Made by a program: the position numbers and the translations under genes. Below are positions 23,728 to 31,720 of a stretch of DNA of 51,300 bases, piece after piece. Location of the stretch: the NCBI GenBank assembly GCA_016744295.1, contig JADGEQ010000048.1, forward strand, positions 1 to 51,300, in the 5' to 3' direction. Numbering within the stretch: position 1 is the first letter of the stretch; each line of letters opens with the position of its first letter. Source of the DNA: Desulfobacteraceae bacterium (GTDB lineage: Bacteria; Desulfobacterota; Desulfobacteria; Desulfobacterales; Desulfobacteraceae). The notes under the pieces are model-generated. The model did no database searches and was not told the origin of the DNA. It saw only the letters and a list, made by a program, of their open reading frames with translations.

Positions 23728-24990
23728 ATGAACCAGAAGAACCGAATAAGCAGGATCGACATGTACCATGTGCGGATTCCCCTTGAGAAACCCTTTTATC
23801 CCAGCTGGATTCCGGGATACCCTGCCACGGACAACCGGTTTGATCTCATCCGCATCACAACCGAAGACGGGGTTGAAGGATATAGTGCGGGCCCTGCCAT
23901 CTCCTCGGAAAGATCAGGGCTTGGCAACCTGATTGCCCCCTATCTTCTGGGACATGATGCCACAAACATCGAGCTTATGCTCCAGCGCCTCAGGGAGGTT
24001 TCCTATCTGGGGGTCCGTGCCAACTGGATCGAACCGGCTTTCTGGGACATCAAGGGAAAAATTGAAAACAAGCCGGTTTATGAACTTTTGGGCGGCCGAA
24101 GGGAACCGGTTGAACTCTACGCCTCCACAGGGGAGATCAAGGATGTGGATTCACGGGTTTTTGAAGCCAGGGCACGACTTGCAGAAGGGTTTAAAACCAT
24201 CAAAATCAGGGTCCACGAATTTGATGTTCAGACCGACATCGACCATGTGAGGGGGGTGGTGGATGCCGTGGGGGACCAGATGGCCATTGGGGTGGATGCC
24301 AACCAGGGATGGCGGGTGACCATTATCAATGATGCCCCCCTGTGGGATCTTAACCGGGCCAAATATTTTGCCGATGCCTGTGCAGAGATGAAGATTGCCT
24401 GGCTGGAAGAACCCCTTCCCATGGATGATTATGCAAGTCTCACCGCACTGAGCCGCTACAGCCGGATCCCCGTTACCGGCGGTGAAATCCATACCAATGG
24501 GTTGGCAGAACTTAAATACATGGTGGAAAAAAAATGTTATGATATTTTCCAGCCCGATGCCATCATGACCGGCGGCATTGCACACACACTGGAAGTGGCT
24601 GCCCATTGTAAACGCTTTGGGCTAAAATTCACCCCCCACACATGGACCAACGGCATCGGGTTTGCTGTGAACCTAAATGTGCTTCTCGCCAGTGGGTTCA
24701 ATGGGGTAAAACCTCTGGAATACCCTATCAATCCGCCCTCCTGGACAATTCAGAAACGGGACGGTATCCTGAAAAAACCGTTTATGCATGAAAACGGAAT
24801 CCTTAATCCCACCTATCATCCGGGACTGGGCTTTGACATTGATCCGGACAAGCTCAAAAAATATGGCAAAAAGTTTTTCACCATGAACAAAAGACAGCTC
24901 ATGTTTCACACCATCAAAGACAAGGGTCTTTTTACCGCCCTGAGACTAAACTCAAACAAGAAAAAATACGGGGTGGATACCAAAACTTAA
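23728..24990 (+). CDS. Mandelate racemase/muconate lactonizing enzyme family protein
   Basis: An enolase-superfamily enzyme of 420 residues that abstracts a proton alpha to a carboxylate. Residues visible: K159-x-R161 on the second barrel strand, metal ligands D190 (VDANQGW), E227/E228 (WLEEPLP) and E253 (TGGE), and the H304 base (FTPHTW) with an Asp near 277 (FQPDAI). This is the mandelate racemase-like layout with a Lys-x-Arg instead of Lys-x-Lys. It could be a sugar-acid dehydratase or a racemase; the substrate is unknown. The start follows AAGGGAG. About 50 residues at the C-terminus extend beyond the typical barrel. Confidence 0.88.
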   Translation: MNQKNRISRIDMYHVRIPLEKPFYPSWIPGYPATDNRFDLIRITTEDGVEGYSAGPAISSERSGLGNLIAPYLLGHDATNIELMLQRLREVSYLGVRANWIEPAFWDIKGKIENKPVYELLGGRREPVELYASTGEIKDVDSRVFEARARLAEGFKTIKIRVHEFDVQTDIDHVRGVVDAVGDQMAIGVDANQGWRVTIINDAPLWDLNRAKYFADACAEMKIAWLEEPLPMDDYASLTALSRYSRIPVTGGEIHTNGLAELKYMVEKKCYDIFQPDAIMTGGIAHTLEVAAHCKRFGLKFTPHTWTNGIGFAVNLNVLLASGFNGVKPLEYPINPPSWTIQKRDGILKKPFMHENGILNPTYHPGLGFDIDPDKLKKYGKKFFTMNKRQLMFHTIKDKGLFTALRLNSNKKKYGVDTKT

Positions 24991-25008
24991 AAACCGTGAA
25001 AAACGGGA

Positions 25009-25743
25009 TCACTCGATAATCCCCAAAAGTTCCACTTCAAAAATAAGGGTTTGCCCGGGTTTGATGGCCTCCCCAGCCCCCTGGTCGCCATAGGCCAGGT
25101 CTGCTGGCACATACAACTCCCACCTGGAACCCACCCGCATAAGCTGCAAGGCCTGGATCCATCCCTTGATAACCCCGCTGACCTGGAATACCGCAGCTTT
25201 TCCCCGGGCAAAGGAGGAATCAAAAACAGTCCCATCCAGAAGCGTCCCCTTATAATTGCATTCCACGGTGGCATCCGGCCCCGGCATCGGACCCTCCCCT
25301 TTTTTCAGAATTTTATACTGGAGGCCCGAGGACAGGGTGATAACACCCTGCTTGAGCTTGTTGCCCTCAAGAAATTTTGCCCCCTCGGCCCGATTTTTTT
25401 CAGAAGCCAGCCGGGTTGTTTCCATCTGCTTTTGCCGGGCCAGACGCTGGTAGGTCATGAGCATCTGGCGCAATAGATCTTCTTTCATCTTCACTTCACC
25501 GGAATGTTGGTCATTCACCCCCATCATAAAGTATTTTGGGTCCAATTCCATAAATTGGGTCACATTTTTAAATATGTCATACCCCAGGGCATAGGATATC
25601 TTCTGGGTCAGGTCTGTCGCATCAAGAATGTTAATCTGCTTTTTTACCCGGGTTTCGGCAGGCTTGGTCTTTTCCCCGGCACCAACCATCGGACTAAAAC
25701 AAAGTATCCAAAAAAGACCTGCCAGTATCATTGCGCGTTTCAT
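25009..25743 (-). CDS. FKBP-type peptidyl-prolyl isomerase, Mip/FkpA-like, exported
   Basis: A periplasmic or outer-membrane-associated folding helper of 244 residues. It has a signal peptide (MKRAMILAGLFWILCFSPMVGA), then a helical FKBP N-domain (~35-125) with ISYALGYDIFKNV, and a C-terminal FKBP domain (~135-244) with VECNYKGTLLDGTVFDSS, VIKGWIQALQLMRVGSRWEL and DLAYGDQGAGEAIKPGQTLI. All the usual FK506-pocket positions (Y, F, D, V, I, W) are seen. The start has GAGGG upstream. It stands 19 bp from the converging enolase-family gene. Confidence 0.93.
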   Translation of the reverse strand: MKRAMILAGLFWILCFSPMVGAGEKTKPAETRVKKQINILDATDLTQKISYALGYDIFKNVTQFMELDPKYFMMGVNDQHSGEVKMKEDLLRQMLMTYQRLARQKQMETTRLASEKNRAEGAKFLEGNKLKQGVITLSSGLQYKILKKGEGPMPGPDATVECNYKGTLLDGTVFDSSFARGKAAVFQVSGVIKGWIQALQLMRVGSRWELYVPADLAYGDQGAGEAIKPGQTLIFEVELLGIIE

Positions 25744-25769
25744 TGGTTTTTCCCTCGATTATAAAAATA

Positions 25770-26786
25770 TTATTTCCAGACCCTATCAAATATACGAATG
25801 ATATTCATTCCCAGGATCCCCTTGATTTCATCCTCTGAATACCCCCGATCGTACAGGCCCAGCGTCAGATTGTCAAAGGTGTCGGGCATTTCAATCCCTT
25901 GGGGATAATGCCAGGGCGGTGCAGGGTATTCTTTTTTATTCCATGCTCCCGAATCCAGGAGAAAATCATAAACCACATCGGCCGTGTTATCGTCTGTTGC
26001 CCCGGCCTGGTATTCAAAATAATCCATACCCACACAAACATGCTCAACCCCTGCAATCTTTACCATATGGTCCACGTGGTCCAAAAGGTCACCAAGAGTC
26101 GGTTTATTTTTTTTGGAAACAAATCCGGGAAAACCATTAAACCCAATAACACCGCCGTTTTTTGCAATTGCCCTTATCAATTCATCTTCACAGTTTCTAT
26201 CATTGTTGCAGACAGATTTTGCATTACCGTGTGAAATTATCACCGGACTTTGGGAGGCTGAAATAGCATCCAAGCTGGTCTTAAAACCCGTATGGGCGCA
26301 ATCAATCACTATTCCCAGCCGGTTCATTTCGCTGATGACCTCACCGCCAAATTTTGTCAGCCCGGTATCCGTTTCAACGGCACATCCACATCCGACAAGA
26401 TCCTTGTCATTGTAGCTAAGCTGTACAACACGAACCCCCATCCGGTAAAATAATTCAACCGTGTTGATATCGTTTTCAAAGGGGGTGGTTCCCTGAAAAT
26501 GAAATATGATCCCAAGCTTTCCCTCTTTTTTGGCTTTATGGAGATCATCCCTGGAAGTGACATGGATAAGATTTTTTTCAGGGTTACGAAATTTATCAAA
26601 CCATTTGCCCAAATTTTTCATGGTGAAGTCAAAGGTACCGATATTGGCCATTCCATAGCCGACTGTCGCCGCAACAGCAGTTACCCCGCCTTTTATGAAA
26701 TGGTCGTGAAACTGGTCCAGTACCGCCATGGGACAGGCGTTGTCAATAATCATGGCATCTTCATGGATTTTTTTAGCTGGATTCAT
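25770..26786 (-). CDS. M19 membrane dipeptidase (renal dipeptidase) family protein with altered metal site
   Basis: A 338-residue TIM-barrel protein of the M19 family. Recognisable blocks are VVQLSYNDKDLVGCG, VIDCAHTG, SPVIISHGNAKSV and the C-terminal LTLGLYDRGYSEDEIKGILGMNIIRIF. However, the N-terminal HxD metal motif of typical enzymes (DGHxD) reads DNACPM here, and the bridging Glu of the EG motif is Gln (FHFQGTTPF). It may therefore use a single metal, or act on an unusual substrate. It overlaps the TetR gene by 4 bp (ATGA), so the two are coupled and the dipeptidase is probably under that regulator. Confidence 0.85.
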   Translation of the reverse strand: MNPAKKIHEDAMIIDNACPMAVLDQFHDHFIKGGVTAVAATVGYGMANIGTFDFTMKNLGKWFDKFRNPEKNLIHVTSRDDLHKAKKEGKLGIIFHFQGTTPFENDINTVELFYRMGVRVVQLSYNDKDLVGCGCAVETDTGLTKFGGEVISEMNRLGIVIDCAHTGFKTSLDAISASQSPVIISHGNAKSVCNNDRNCEDELIRAIAKNGGVIGFNGFPGFVSKKNKPTLGDLLDHVDHMVKIAGVEHVCVGMDYFEYQAGATDDNTADVVYDFLLDSGAWNKKEYPAPPWHYPQGIEMPDTFDNLTLGLYDRGYSEDEIKGILGMNIIRIFDRVWK

Positions 26787-27445
26787 TTTATTTCCTTTAG
26801 ATTTCTAAGAAGGGTTAATGTGTTTTCCCTGCGAACCGGATCATTAATCAATGTGTGCAGAATGGTATGCATGGCATACCGTCCATATACGACCAATCCT
26901 TTGTCATCGATTTCCCCCCGGGCCCATTGCAGCACAACACCAAAATAATTGTGGTAAGCCAGCCTTGCGCACACCGACAAGTCAAGATCACTCCAGATCA
27001 AATTCCGCCTGGCAGCCATTTCCAGAGTTTCCTGAATTGTTTTAATTCTTTTGTTATGCAACTCGCCAAGTCGGGCTGAACCCGGACTAAGGGAAAACCC
27101 CGCAATGATTGAAGGCTTAATCAGTTCTTTATTGTCTAAGAATATGGGCTCAATGGCGTCAATCCATTCCTGGTAATAGGATGTTTTCCATGGGCCGTTT
27201 TTCACCTCATTTTGAAGCGCCAGGGTTGCCCTGTCGATAGCCTGGGTTCCCTGCTCGAAAATGGTGATAATCACATTTTCCTTGTTCCCATAGAGGTTGT
27301 AAATGGTTCTGAGTGCCAGTTCTGATTTGCTGGCAAGATTTCTCACTGAAAGTGCTTCAATCCCCAGGTCCAGAATAATGCTGCGGGCAGCCGCCAAAAT
27401 TTTTTTCCTATTCTGGCATCTTTTCTTTTCCTTTCGGGTGATCAT
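26783..27445 (-). CDS. TetR family transcriptional regulator
   Basis: A 220-residue repressor. The N-terminal HTH (residues ~10-60) reads RKKILAAARSIILDLGIEAL-SVRNLASKSELALRTIYNLYGNKE, typical of TetR. The C-terminal domain is a helical ligand pocket. It is the first gene of a two-gene unit with the M19 protein, and a long inverted repeat lies 36-73 bp upstream of its start, as expected for self-regulation. The start follows GAGGA. Confidence 0.9.
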   Translation of the reverse strand: MITRKEKKRCQNRKKILAAARSIILDLGIEALSVRNLASKSELALRTIYNLYGNKENVIITIFEQGTQAIDRATLALQNEVKNGPWKTSYYQEWIDAIEPIFLDNKELIKPSIIAGFSLSPGSARLGELHNKRIKTIQETLEMAARRNLIWSDLDLSVCARLAYHNYFGVVLQWARGEIDDKGLVVYGRYAMHTILHTLINDPVRRENTLTLLRNLKEIK

Positions 27446-27847
27446 GGCACATCCTCAACAAACAAAAGGGTATTTTGTAGAACAATGTTAAACTTTTATG
27501 GAAAAGTATAACACTGTTGCATTTTCTGCAAGCCTTATTTTCTGCGTCCTTAAATGTGACTCCAAAGACGCAACATTGTGCTCTATAACCTCCCGTGGCA
27601 AACATGGGGATAAATGAGGATCATCTTTTCTGATAATAAATGTCCCGGTTTAGTTCAGGTTAGATTTAAAAAAAATATAAACAGTGGATTTTAGTCTCTC
27701 TTTTCTACTTGATTTTATAGACAAATCTGAATACTATTACTTTTTTTGAGCTATCGAAATGCTCACTGCATGGATTTAAAGCAAACTTTATCTATGATTT
27801 TGCAGCCCTAAGCTGTTTCATCTAGATTTTTAGAACAGGAGGAAGGA
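27446..27847. other. Divergent intergenic region between tetR and nfnA
   Basis: About 400 bp with no gene. It contains the inverted repeat at 27481-27518 next to the TetR gene; the AT-rich remainder (27640-27830) should contain the promoter of the nfn genes, but I see no convincing -35/-10 pair. The nfnA start has a strong AGGAGGAAGGA site. Confidence 0.5.
27481..27518. promoter_or_regulatory. Candidate TetR operator
   Basis: Seventeen-base arms (27481-27497 and 27502-27518) with 15 of 17 complementary pairs around a 4-base centre ATGG; the core is TTAAACTTTT-ATGG-AAAAGTATAA. It is 36 bp upstream of the TetR start codon, in the position expected for autoregulation. Confidence 0.7.
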
Positions 27848-28681
27848 ATGGCAAAGATTGTATATCGTGAGGAAATGGCCCAAGGGACCATCATTCTCAA
27901 CGAGATAGAAGCACCCCGCATATCCCGTAAAGCCAAGCCCGGCCAATTTGTAATACTCCAGGCCGACGAAACCGGAGAACGGATCCCTTTAACCATGGCA
28001 GATACAAACCCTGAAAAAGGGACCATCACCATTATTTATATGGTGGTTGGCAAATCCACTGCCCGGTTTAAAGAATTGCAGGTAGGGGATGAATATTATG
28101 CCCTCATCGGTCCCCTGGGGGCTCCCACCCATGTTGAAAATGTGGGAAAAGTTGTATGCGTGGGCGGGGGTACCGGTATTGCCGTGCTCCATCCCATCAC
28201 CCGCGCCCTGAAAGAGGCGGGAAATGAGGTCACCACAATCCTGGGATCCAGAAGTTACGACCTTCTCATCATGGAAGAAAAAATGAGGGCTGCCTCGGAT
28301 CACTTCCACATTTGTACCGATGACGGCTCCGAAGGTCACCACGGTTTTGTAACCGATGTATTAAAAGAGGTTCTTGCAAAGGACGACATCGCCATGGTGG
28401 TTGCCATAGGCCCCATCCCCATGATGAAATTCTGCAGCCTGATCACCAAGGAAAAGGGCGTAAAAACCCTTGTCAGCCTGAACCCCATTATGGTGGACGG
28501 AACGGGAATGTGCGGCTGTTGCCGTGTCACAGTAGGTGGAGAGACCAAATTTGCCTGTGTTGACGGACCGGAATTTGACGCCCACAAAGTTGATTTTGAT
28601 GAACTGGCCAAACGCCTTGCATCCTATCTGGAAGATGAACGCGCAAGCATGGATGCCCACAACAATTGTAAAATACAATAA
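27848..28681 (+). CDS. nfnA: NfnA: sulfide/dihydroorotate dehydrogenase-like FAD/NAD-binding subunit
   Basis: Small subunit of the electron-bifurcating NADH-dependent reduced ferredoxin:NADP oxidoreductase. Its 277 residues contain an FAD-binding barrel (PGQFVILQ, ERIPLTMAD), an NAD-binding half (VVCVGGGTGIAVLHPITRAL) and a C-terminal [2Fe-2S] motif with four Cys (GTGMCGCCRVTVGG...FACVDGPEFD). It is followed 36 bp later by its partner. Together they equilibrate NADH, NADPH and ferredoxin in anaerobes. Confidence 0.92.
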   Translation: MAKIVYREEMAQGTIILNEIEAPRISRKAKPGQFVILQADETGERIPLTMADTNPEKGTITIIYMVVGKSTARFKELQVGDEYYALIGPLGAPTHVENVGKVVCVGGGTGIAVLHPITRALKEAGNEVTTILGSRSYDLLIMEEKMRAASDHFHICTDDGSEGHHGFVTDVLKEVLAKDDIAMVVAIGPIPMMKFCSLITKEKGVKTLVSLNPIMVDGTGMCGCCRVTVGGETKFACVDGPEFDAHKVDFDELAKRLASYLEDERASMDAHNNCKIQ

Positions 28682-28717
28682 AAAACACCGGAGACGGTTG
28701 TCTATAGGGAGGAATAA

Positions 28718-30130
28718 ATGGCAGAGAAAAAACCAAAGACAGAAAAGGTGCCCCGGGCGAAAATGCCCGAACAGGACCCGGATGTCAGGCGCAGAAATTT
28801 TATAGAGGTCCCCCTGGGACTCACCCCTGAAATGGCCATAGCTGAGGCCAAAAGATGCCTTCAGTGCAAAAAACCGGCCTGTGTTGAAGGATGCCCTGTA
28901 TCCGTTGATATCCCTGCTTTTATCAAATTGATTGCAGAAAATAATTTTTCAGGTGCTGCCAATAAATTGTGGGAACGCAACGCATTACCGGCGGTTTGCG
29001 GCCGGGTCTGCCCCCAGGAAGAACAATGTGAAGGCCGCTGCATCGTCGGCAAAAAAGGCCAGCCCGTTGCCATTGGGTATCTTGAAAGATTTGCAGCAGA
29101 TTATGAACGGAAAAACGGTATCGGAAATGTCCCCTCTGTGGAAGGCAAAACCGGTAAAAAAATTGCCGTCATCGGTTCCGGCCCATCGGGCCTCACCGTT
29201 GCCGGAGACCTTCTGCTCAAGGGACATGAGGTTACTATTTTCGAAGCATTCCACAAACCAGGTGGTGTTCTGGTTTATGGGATTCCCGAATTCCGTCTGC
29301 CCAAGGAAATTGTGGCATCGGAAGTGGCCACCCTGGAAAAAATGGGCGCTAAAATCGAATGCAATACCGTTGTCGGGGCCTCGGTCACCATTGATGAACT
29401 GTTTGAAGAGGGCTATGATGCCGCCTATATCGGTGTAGGCGCCGGACTGCCAAGATTCATGAACCTGCCCGGTGAAAATTTGATTGGTATTTATTCTGCC
29501 AATGAATATTTAACCCGTACCAACCTGATGAAGGGGTATCTCTTCCCCAAATATGACACCCCCATTGCCCGGGGCAAGAATGTTGTGGTTCTGGGAGCTG
29601 GAAATGTTGCCATGGATTCTGCCAGAACAGCCATGCGCCTGGGAGCAAAATCGGTCAAGGTTGTTTACAGACGCTCCAGGGAAGAAATGCCTGCCAGGGA
29701 AGAAGAACTTCACCATGCAGAACAAGAACAAATTGAATTTGTTCTCCTGACCAATCCCACCCAGTTTTTTGGCGACGAAAACGGCCGGCTCACCGGCATG
29801 GAATGTTTGAAAATGGAACTGGGAGAGCCGGATGACTCGGGCAGAAGAAGACCCATCCCCATTGAAGGTTCTGAGTACAAAGTCGACTGTGATCTTGTGG
29901 TGGTTTCCGTTGGATCCAATGCAAACCCGCTTTTGACCAACTCCACCAAAAACCTGGACCTGAACAAATGGGGCAATATTGTTGCAGACCCTGTCACCGG
30001 CAAGACATCCAAGAAAGCAGTCTGGGCCGGGGGTGATATTGTCACGGGTGCCGCCACTGTTATCCTTGCCATGGGAGCAGGACGGGCTGTAGCCAACTCC
30101 ATGCACGATTACCTGACCGTAGGCTGGTAA
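28718..30130 (+). CDS. nfnB: NfnB: NADPH-dependent glutamate synthase small-subunit-like flavoprotein
   Basis: A 470-residue subunit. The N-terminus carries two [4Fe-4S] sites (RCLQCKKPACVEGCPVSVDI; CGRVCPQEEQCEGRCIVG), followed by an FAD site (IAVIGSGPSGLTVAGDL) and an NADPH site (VVVLGAGNVAMDSARTAMRLGA). Alone it would be called GltD/GltA-like; the adjacent NfnA shows that it is the large Nfn subunit. The start follows GGGAGGA. A strong terminator follows. Confidence 0.92.
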   Translation: MAEKKPKTEKVPRAKMPEQDPDVRRRNFIEVPLGLTPEMAIAEAKRCLQCKKPACVEGCPVSVDIPAFIKLIAENNFSGAANKLWERNALPAVCGRVCPQEEQCEGRCIVGKKGQPVAIGYLERFAADYERKNGIGNVPSVEGKTGKKIAVIGSGPSGLTVAGDLLLKGHEVTIFEAFHKPGGVLVYGIPEFRLPKEIVASEVATLEKMGAKIECNTVVGASVTIDELFEEGYDAAYIGVGAGLPRFMNLPGENLIGIYSANEYLTRTNLMKGYLFPKYDTPIARGKNVVVLGAGNVAMDSARTAMRLGAKSVKVVYRRSREEMPAREEELHHAEQEQIEFVLLTNPTQFFGDENGRLTGMECLKMELGEPDDSGRRRPIPIEGSEYKVDCDLVVVSVGSNANPLLTNSTKNLDLNKWGNIVADPVTGKTSKKAVWAGGDIVTGAATVILAMGAGRAVANSMHDYLTVGW

Positions 30131-30179
30131 AAACAGATCGGGTTAAGATAAAGCCTTGTAGCAAGAAGGAAAGATAGCA

Positions 30180-30217
30180 GGGGCAATGGATTCTATATCC
30201 ATTGCCCCATTTTTTTA
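30180..30217 (+). terminator. Intrinsic terminator after nfnB
   Basis: A perfect 12-bp stem GGGGCAATGGAT / ATCCATTGCCCC with a 5-base loop, followed by a run of about eight T. It is 50 bp past the nfnB stop and also separates it from the converging CooT gene. Confidence 0.9.
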
Positions 30218-30303
30218 CAAACAGCTATTTTCACCATAAAATATATGAAGAGAGTGTCATTGCCTCTTCATGCACCCCATGTATTAATTAAAATTGGAAC
30301 GCC

Positions 30304-30492
30304 CTATTTGGGCAGTATATACACCTTATGGTCCACAAGGGAAAGGGAATGGATGACTCCCTTGATAAATTTTTGTTCACCAAAAATTGACACCAGGCGA
30401 ACCCCGTCCTCTTCCGGTTCAACCCTGTCAACGGCTTCCATAACCAAAACCTCTCCTGCCTCTTCCATATAATATGCATTTGCTTCACACAT
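30304..30492 (-). CDS. CooT family nickel-binding protein
   Basis: A 62-residue protein starting MCEANAYYMEEAGEVLVMEA with the conserved Cys2 used for nickel binding, the VEPEEDGVRLVSIFGEQK segment and the LSLVDHKVYIL end. CooT in carbon-monoxide users helps deliver nickel to CO dehydrogenase; many anaerobes carry stand-alone versions. No CODH gene is in this window. The start has GGGAG 8 bp upstream, and only 6 bp separate it from the DUF3842 gene, so the two are one transcript. Confidence 0.85.
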   Translation of the reverse strand: MCEANAYYMEEAGEVLVMEAVDRVEPEEDGVRLVSIFGEQKFIKGVIHSLSLVDHKVYILPK

Positions 30493-30498
30493 GTTTTT

Positions 30499-30930
30499 TT
30501 ACTCCCTATCTAAAAAGGATAAATGGGTATCTAATAGTTCATCCACCAAAAGGGGCAGGGGCAACCCCGACACCCCCACAATGGCAATATTTTCCTGGGT
30601 CAGGGGCAGCAGTATTTTTTTTGCCTCGGAAAGACAGACCGCCTCTGCCATCTCCCGGGTAACCTCCCCCATCATGGCATGGGGCATGATAATGCCCACG
30701 GGACCTACGATAACATCGGCTTTTTTAACTGTCTGGACAATGGCATTGCTGCCGGATGCCCCTTTGTTTGCCCTTGCCTTGAGCATCTGGGCCGTTGCAA
30801 TGGCATTGGTGCCAAGGGCTATCACCTCGATACTTTCACCAAACCGATCCTTGATGCGCTTGATGATGGCAGATCCAATGCCGCCGCCCTGGCCGTCAAT
30901 GATGCAGATCTTTTTAATAATGTTTTTCAT
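30499..30930 (-). CDS. DUF3842 family protein
   Basis: A 143-residue protein of unknown function, with a Rossmann-like glycine-rich start (ICIIDGQGGGIGSAIIKRI) and the conserved IALGTNAIATAQMLKA and GPVGIIMPHAMMGEVT blocks. The pairing with CooT is recurrent in anaerobes, which suggests a metal or cofactor role; this is inference. It is 28 bp from the thymidylate kinase gene. Confidence 0.82.
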   Translation of the reverse strand: MKNIIKKICIIDGQGGGIGSAIIKRIKDRFGESIEVIALGTNAIATAQMLKARANKGASGSNAIVQTVKKADVIVGPVGIIMPHAMMGEVTREMAEAVCLSEAKKILLPLTQENIAIVGVSGLPLPLLVDELLDTHLSFLDRE

Positions 30931-30958
30931 AACCTTTGGGTTGCCTTAACGCTTATGT

Positions 30959-31582
30959 TTACAGCAATTGCTGGATTATTTTCCAGATATTTTCCTCCAC
31001 CCGGGCCGGGGGTTTATTGCCGTCAACGATGATGACATTTTCCTGATCCTTCAATTGTTCAAAGGCCAGAAAATAATTATCCCTTACCCGCTTCAGAATA
31101 TCAATCTTTTCATACATGTCAAGGGAATCCCGGGCCGCAAGAATTCGCCCAAGACAAACATCCGGGTCCACATCAATAAACAAGGTGGCCGTGGGTCTTA
31201 AAATTTTGGCATTTAAGGCGTTTGCCTGGATCACCCAGTCCAAATCCATATACTGGGCATGATAGGCATAGGAGGAAAAATAATACCGGTCACAAAGAAC
31301 GATTCGGCCCTCCACCATTGCCTTGACACCATTTGCCCTGTTCATGAGATGGTCGGTCCTGTCTGCGGCAAACAATGAGGCTAGGGTGAGCTGGTCCGTC
31401 TCAACGCTTCCGGCCAGCATTTTCCGGATCAAAGACCCTATGGGGCCGTCTGTGGGCTCAAAGGTGGATACCACCGGAATATTTTTTTCTGCCAATCGTT
31501 TATGCAACAGTTGTATCTGGGTGCTTTTACCAGATCCGTCAATCCCTTCAAGAACCAAAAACATGCCCTGATCTATTCCCAA
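30959..31582 (-). CDS. tmk: Thymidylate kinase
   Basis: Phosphorylates dTMP to dTDP. The P-loop is VLEGIDGSGKSTQ, followed by FEPTDGPIGSLIR, the DRYYFSSYAYH motif with the catalytic DR, and a lid region rich in Arg. 207 residues is normal. The start is TTG at 31582 or ATG at 31564 (MFLVLEG); neither ribosome-binding site is strong. First gene of the tmk-DUF3842-cooT set. Confidence 0.92.
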   Translation of the reverse strand: MGIDQGMFLVLEGIDGSGKSTQIQLLHKRLAEKNIPVVSTFEPTDGPIGSLIRKMLAGSVETDQLTLASLFAADRTDHLMNRANGVKAMVEGRIVLCDRYYFSSYAYHAQYMDLDWVIQANALNAKILRPTATLFIDVDPDVCLGRILAARDSLDMYEKIDILKRVRDNYFLAFEQLKDQENVIIVDGNKPPARVEENIWKIIQQLL

Positions 31583-31720
31583 TTTACCTACCTTGTATGC
31601 TCGCCAGAAGTTTGGCAGCCAAAATTAGTATGCTTACAAAAAAGTTTTTTATAACAATATCCTGCCCCCTTGGCAAGACCGGGATTATATTTCAGAATGA
31701 TCTTTTCAATCGTGTATTTC

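Noticed and set aside
25009..25027. Short CCGT-TTTTC-ACGG stem with T5 between the enolase-family and FKBP genes as terminator
   Set aside because: Only 4 bp of stem; too weak to support.
28718..30130. Glutamate synthase small subunit (GltD)
   Set aside because: The adjacent FAD/NAD and [2Fe-2S] subunit and absence of a large gltB make the Nfn assignment better.
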